Part shown: positions 6,253 through 8,999 of the stretch, in pieces
How the letters are laid out: each line of letters opens with the position of its first letter
How positions within the stretch are numbered: position 1 is the first letter of the stretch
Source of the DNA: JAOZMY01 sp964577975
Lineage (GTDB): Bacteria > Desulfobacterota > S145-22
Assembly: GCA_964577975.1 (NCBI GenBank)
Contig: CAZOBB010000178.1
Span: 1 to 8,999 of the forward strand
Direction of reading: 5' to 3'
Length of the DNA stretch: 8,999 nt
Position numbers and translations under genes: made by a program
Notes under the pieces: generated by a model
Databases searched by the model: none
Told to the model about the DNA's origin: nothing
Seen by the model: the letters and a program-made list of their open reading frames with translations, nothing else

Positions 6253-6268
6253 GCCGAGATAAGTTTTT
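6234..6268 (+). terminator. Weak intrinsic terminator candidate at the end of the trxB-ptsI operon
   Basis: CTCGGgC (6234-6240) can pair with GCCGAG (6253-6258), six pairs with one bulged G and a 12-nt loop that contains the stop codon of the coiled-coil gene. Five T residues follow at 6264-6268 after a 5-nt gap. Stem and T-run are both short. A second possible hairpin, CTTGTG (6280-6285) with CACAAG (6297-6302), is followed by a T-rich run from 6313. No convincing terminator is seen for the opposing minus-strand gene. Confidence 0.3.
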
Positions 6269-6313
6269 CTGATTGCTTTCTTGTGTATGCTATCGGCACA
6301 AGGGTGTGAGGGT

Positions 6314-7237
6314 TTATTTTTTCCAGTAAATTCCCTGAAAGGTACCGCGACGTTTGAGCTCATTACGGATACCGTGGAGGGTTTCCCCTTTTTTTAATAT
6401 CCAGGAGGGAGCTACAAGATTTTCCTTCGGGGCGTCTCCCGTGAGGCGTTGAATCACCACCGACGGCGGAAGGATTTCCAGGGCGTCACACACGAGGGGG
6501 ATGTATTCCTCCATGGTCAAAAGCTCGAAGGGTGCCTTCGTGTAGATGTCCGCAAGGTGTGTCCCTTTCAGGATATGGAGCATGTGGATCTTCAGATCGT
6601 CGATCCCGAGTTCCGCCAGGAACCTTACCGTCTCAAGCATCATCTCCCGCGTCTCCCCCGGTAGGCCGAAGATGATGTGGGCACCGACACGGAAAGGATA
6701 GGATCGTGTCAACCTTACCGCTTCGACAAAGGCGTCCACGCCGTGCCCCCGCTGCATCCAACCCAGAGTCCGCTCGTGAATCGTCTGGAGGCCGTATTCA
6801 AGCCAGACATGGAACCCGGAGAACATCTTTCGTATAACCTCCAATCTTTCCCGGTCGATGCAATCGGGGCGGGTGGCAATAGCCACCCCCACCATCCCGT
6901 CAAACCCCACGGCCTGGGCATAGACCTTTTCCAGTATTCCGGGTGGCTCATAGGTGTTGGAAAAGGCCTGGAAGTAAACGATGAATTTCCGCGCCTTGTA
7001 ACGCCTCTGGACCCGCTCGATCCCGTCTTGGATCTGCTCCCGGACGGAAAGCTCTCTCCGGACGAACGGGGCGGCGGAGCCCCGCGCGTCGCAGTAGATG
7101 CACCCCCCGATCCCCTTGGTGCCGTCCCGGTTGGGGCAGGAAAAACCCGCGTCCAAGGGAACCCGGTAGACCTTTTCTCCGAACGTCTCCTTCAGGTAAT
7201 CACTGAAGCGGTAGTAGGGAAAGCTTGAAAGACTCAC
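6314..7237 (-). CDS. Radical SAM protein, YhcC / TIGR01212 type
   Basis: A 307-residue protein, close to the length of E. coli YhcC (309). It opens with YYRFSDYLKETFGEKVYR and carries the iron-sulfur motif CPNRDGTKGIGGCIYC with cysteines at 34, 46 and 49 (CX11CX2C), an unusual spacing typical of the TIGR01212 radical SAM family rather than the common CX3CX2C. VYFQAFSNTYEP, LEYGLQTIHERTLGWMQRGH and IIFGLPGET follow, all family signatures of the partial TIM barrel. It should bind a 4Fe-4S cluster and cleave S-adenosylmethionine to a radical; the substrate of this family is not established to my knowledge. Initiation is at GTG 7237, overlapping the stop of the MscS gene (GTGA), with no good Shine-Dalgarno, so translation probably depends on the upstream gene. 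It is last in the minus-strand cluster. Confidence 0.92.
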   Translation of the reverse strand: MSLSSFPYYRFSDYLKETFGEKVYRVPLDAGFSCPNRDGTKGIGGCIYCDARGSAAPFVRRELSVREQIQDGIERVQRRYKARKFIVYFQAFSNTYEPPGILEKVYAQAVGFDGMVGVAIATRPDCIDRERLEVIRKMFSGFHVWLEYGLQTIHERTLGWMQRGHGVDAFVEAVRLTRSYPFRVGAHIIFGLPGETREMMLETVRFLAELGIDDLKIHMLHILKGTHLADIYTKAPFELLTMEEYIPLVCDALEILPPSVVIQRLTGDAPKENLVAPSWILKKGETLHGIRNELKRRGTFQGIYWKK

Positions 7238-8274
7238 TTCTTCAAAAACACGGTCTGGATGGGGAAGGGAATCTCGATGCCCTCCTTGGCAAAGCGCTCA
7301 TGGATCATGGAGTTGACGCGGTCCTTCGCGTCCAGCATCTGGGTGTATTCTACCACCCAGAAGATCATCAACAGGTTGAGGCTGAAATCCCCGAACTCGG
7401 TAAAATAAACGCTGGGAGGGGGATCCTGAAGGATGGAAGGCACCGCCTTCGTCGTTTCGAGCATGATCTGCTTGGCCCTCTCGATGTCGCTTCCGTAGGC
7501 AATTCCTACCTTGACGCGAACTTTGACCTTGAAATCGGGGTAGCAGTAATTGACCAGGCTGGCGTTGACCAGGGCGGAGTTGGGAACCACGAGGATGGTG
7601 TTGTCGAAGGTCTTGATTCGTGTGCTACGAAGTCCGATTTCCTGGACATCCCCGATCTCTCCCGAGGCCAGTTCGATCCGGTCTCCGGGGTGAAAGGGTC
7701 GGTCGATCATGATGGAAAACCCAGAGATCATGTTGGTCAGGGTCTCCTTCGCGGCGAGACCGATGGCCAGCGATCCCACGCCCATGGCGGTCAGCAACGA
7801 CCAGGCATCGTAGTTGAAGTGCTTGAGGATTACGATCACGGCGAGGGTGAAAATCAGGATGCTCGTGACCCGTTTGATGAGGGGAATGAATTCCCGGACG
7901 AGATTGGTCGTGCTTCTCTTCTTTCTCAGTTTTTCGCCGTACCAGTCGATGAAGGCCATGAAGACACGGTAGACAATGATCGTCACCACGACGATCCCGA
8001 CGATGAAGATCAGTCCCCGAAGCGCCTGCACGAGCCGGTTGTCGAAGGGCAGGCGAGAGACGGCGTAGTCCAGCCCGTAAATCAGGATGATGTAGAAAAG
8101 GGGATGGCCGACGGCGGCAAGGATTCGGTCGTCCATGGAGGTGGCCGTCTCCGCGGCCCACCTCCGCATCCATCGGCTTATGATGGTTCGCACCAAAAAG
8201 GCGATTCCTACGAAGACAAGGAAAATTCCCCCCGACATGGCAAGGGGCTTGATCAACGGCTCAAGCCGGTTCAT
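7234..8274 (-). CDS. MscS-family mechanosensitive channel
   Basis: A 346-residue inner-membrane protein. Predicted membrane segments lie at about 13-31, 55-72, 85-106, 133-150 and the pore-lining helix 158-190, five in all, so it resembles the longer YnaI-like members (343 residues) more than E. coli MscS (286, three segments). The signature runs AMGVGSLAIGLAAKETLTN, GFSIMIDRPFHPGDRI (185-200), then the beta domain with VVPNSAL and the C-terminal IPFPIQTV. Such channels open under membrane tension and release solutes on osmotic downshift. The start at ATG 8274 is chosen because it overlaps the purB stop (ATGA), has AGGGAG 4 nt upstream and begins just before the first membrane segment; the frame stays open to 8430 but that stretch is antisense-like Arg-rich sequence inside purB. 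Its stop overlaps the GTG of the radical SAM gene. Confidence 0.94.
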   Translation of the reverse strand: MNRLEPLIKPLAMSGGIFLVFVGIAFLVRTIISRWMRRWAAETATSMDDRILAAVGHPLFYIILIYGLDYAVSRLPFDNRLVQALRGLIFIVGIVVVTIIVYRVFMAFIDWYGEKLRKKRSTTNLVREFIPLIKRVTSILIFTLAVIVILKHFNYDAWSLLTAMGVGSLAIGLAAKETLTNMISGFSIMIDRPFHPGDRIELASGEIGDVQEIGLRSTRIKTFDNTILVVPNSALVNASLVNYCYPDFKVKVRVKVGIAYGSDIERAKQIMLETTKAVPSILQDPPPSVYFTEFGDFSLNLLMIFWVVEYTQMLDAKDRVNSMIHERFAKEGIEIPFPIQTVFLKK

Positions 8275-8999
8275 GAGTCTCCCTGCCCGAAGACGCGCTG
8301 GAAGATGGTATCCACGTGTTTCAGGTGGTAGGAAATATCGAAAAGCTCCGTCAGCTCCTCGGCGGAGAGCCGGCGGCTGATGTCGGGATCGTTTGCCAGC
8401 AGCGTTTGAAAATCCAGTCCCTCTTCCCACGATTTCATGGCGTTTCGCTGCACCATGAGATAGGCATCATCCCGGGAAACCCCCTTGTCGATGAGGGCCA
8501 AAAGCACCCGCTGGGAATAGATAAGCCCGCGGGTTCGGTGGATGTTTTCCATCATCCGATCCGGATAGACCACCAGGCCGTCGAGGATACCTCGCATCCG
8601 GTTGAGCATGTAATCGATCAGGATACAACTGTCCGGGGCGATGACCCGCTCCACCGAGGAATGGCTGATGTCCCGCTCGTGCCAGAGGGCGATATTGTCC
8701 AGCGAGGCCTGGGCGTAGCTTTTGACCAGCCGCGCCAGCCCGCAGATGTTCTCCGAGCCCACGGGATTCCGCTTGTGCGGCATGGCGGACGAACCCTTCT
8801 GACCCTTCTTGAACCGCTCTTCTGCCTCCAGGACCTCCGTCCGCTGAAGATGCCGGATCTCGGTCGCCATCTTCTCCAGGGTTCCCGCCAAAACGGCCAG
8901 GGTGCCGAAAAAGTGGGCGTGCCGGTCCCGCTGGATGACCTGGGTGGAGATCGGTGCCGGTTTGAGCCCCAGTTTTTCACAGACATAGGCCTCGACCCG
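8271..8999 (-). CDS. purB: Adenylosuccinate lyase, C-terminal part
   Basis: The frame is open to the right edge, giving the last 242 residues of a protein normally about 430 long; the start is outside the window. The fumarase/aspartase superfamily signature GSSAMPHKRNP (fragment residues 69-79) is present, including the flexible-loop serine pair that supplies the catalytic base in this family, along with TQVIQRDRHA and WHERDISHSSVER. The latter, together with SAMPHKRNP, separates PurB from fumarase and argininosuccinate lyase. PurB cleaves SAICAR to AICAR plus fumarate and adenylosuccinate to AMP plus fumarate in purine synthesis, in the cytoplasm. Its stop overlaps the ATG of the MscS gene. 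An apparent in-frame start at 8891 is an internal TTG and not a true start. Very secure. Confidence 0.96.
   Translation of the reverse strand, partial: RVEAYVCEKLGLKPAPISTQVIQRDRHAHFFGTLAVLAGTLEKMATEIRHLQRTEVLEAEERFKKGQKGSSAMPHKRNPVGSENICGLARLVKSYAQASLDNIALWHERDISHSSVERVIAPDSCILIDYMLNRMRGILDGLVVYPDRMMENIHRTRGLIYSQRVLLALIDKGVSRDDAYLMVQRNAMKSWEEGLDFQTLLANDPDISRRLSAEELTELFDISYHLKHVDTIFQRVFGQGDS
8279..8284 (-). promoter_or_regulatory. Ribosome binding site fixing the MscS start
   Basis: On the minus strand AGGGAG near the end of purB lies 4 nt before the ATG at 8274, whose bases overlap the purB TGA (8271-8273). This supports the short MscS start over the longer open frame. Confidence 0.6.

Noticed and set aside
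6677..7228. A 183-codon plus-strand open frame opposite the radical SAM gene
   Set aside because: The minus strand encodes the cysteine motif and conserved barrel of a YhcC-type protein; the plus frame is Pro- and Gly-rich shadow sequence.
7225..8331. A 368-codon open frame on the plus strand opposite the MscS gene
   Set aside because: The minus strand encodes a clear MscS channel with all family motifs. The plus-strand product is Asp-, Gly- and His-rich without any recognisable domain, as expected for the antisense of a GC-rich gene.
8274..8430. N-terminal extension of the MscS protein to 8430
   Set aside because: It lies inside the conserved purB end, is Arg- and Gly-rich without family similarity, and the ATG at 8274 has both a ribosome binding site and a classic ATGA overlap.

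Overview
The window is ordinary-looking bacterial chromosome: dense, short spacers, no mobile element, CRISPR array, tRNA or rRNA that I can see. Ten protein-coding genes are supported, two of them cut by the window edges. Gene content (a flavoredoxin-type FMN protein, a CooT-family nickel-binding protein, a CoA- and oxygen-independent set of housekeeping genes) suggests an anaerobe, plausibly a Desulfobacterota ('deltaproteobacterial') lineage. That taxonomic guess is inference from family distribution and style, not something the sequence proves.

Layout. (1) Bases 2-1960, plus strand: a tight cluster made of the 3' part of a YciO/YrdC/Sua5-family gene, a flavin reductase-like (flavoredoxin) gene 4 nt downstream, and a metal-dependent amidohydrolase whose GTG start overlaps the flavoredoxin stop. 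(2) Bases 1961-2083: a 123-nt spacer holding a good sigma70-like promoter candidate. (3) Bases 2084-6252, plus strand: probable operon trxB (thioredoxin reductase) - cooT-like nickel-binding protein - 69-aa histidine-ladder helical protein - map (methionine aminopeptidase) - ptsI (PTS enzyme I) - 63-aa coiled-coil protein. Several joints are overlaps (ATGA at cooT/His protein, 35 nt at ptsI/coiled coil). (4) Bases 6253-6313: short convergent spacer with a weak terminator candidate. (5) Bases 6314-8999, minus strand: purB (cut by the right edge) - MscS-family channel - YhcC-type radical SAM protein, joined by ATGA and GTGA overlaps.

How the genes fit together. The right-hand cluster mixes purine synthesis, osmotic protection and an uncharacterised radical SAM enzyme; the link is translational coupling rather than an obvious pathway. 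The central operon mixes thiol redox control, apparent nickel handling, N-terminal methionine removal (a metalloenzyme) and phosphoenolpyruvate-dependent phosphotransfer without HPr in view. The most noteworthy item is the small protein at 3289-3498: five histidines exactly four residues apart along one predicted helix, encoded in translational overlap with a CooT-family nickel protein, which suggests an undescribed two-component metal-binding module. The second is the 63-residue coiled-coil protein overlapping the end of ptsI.
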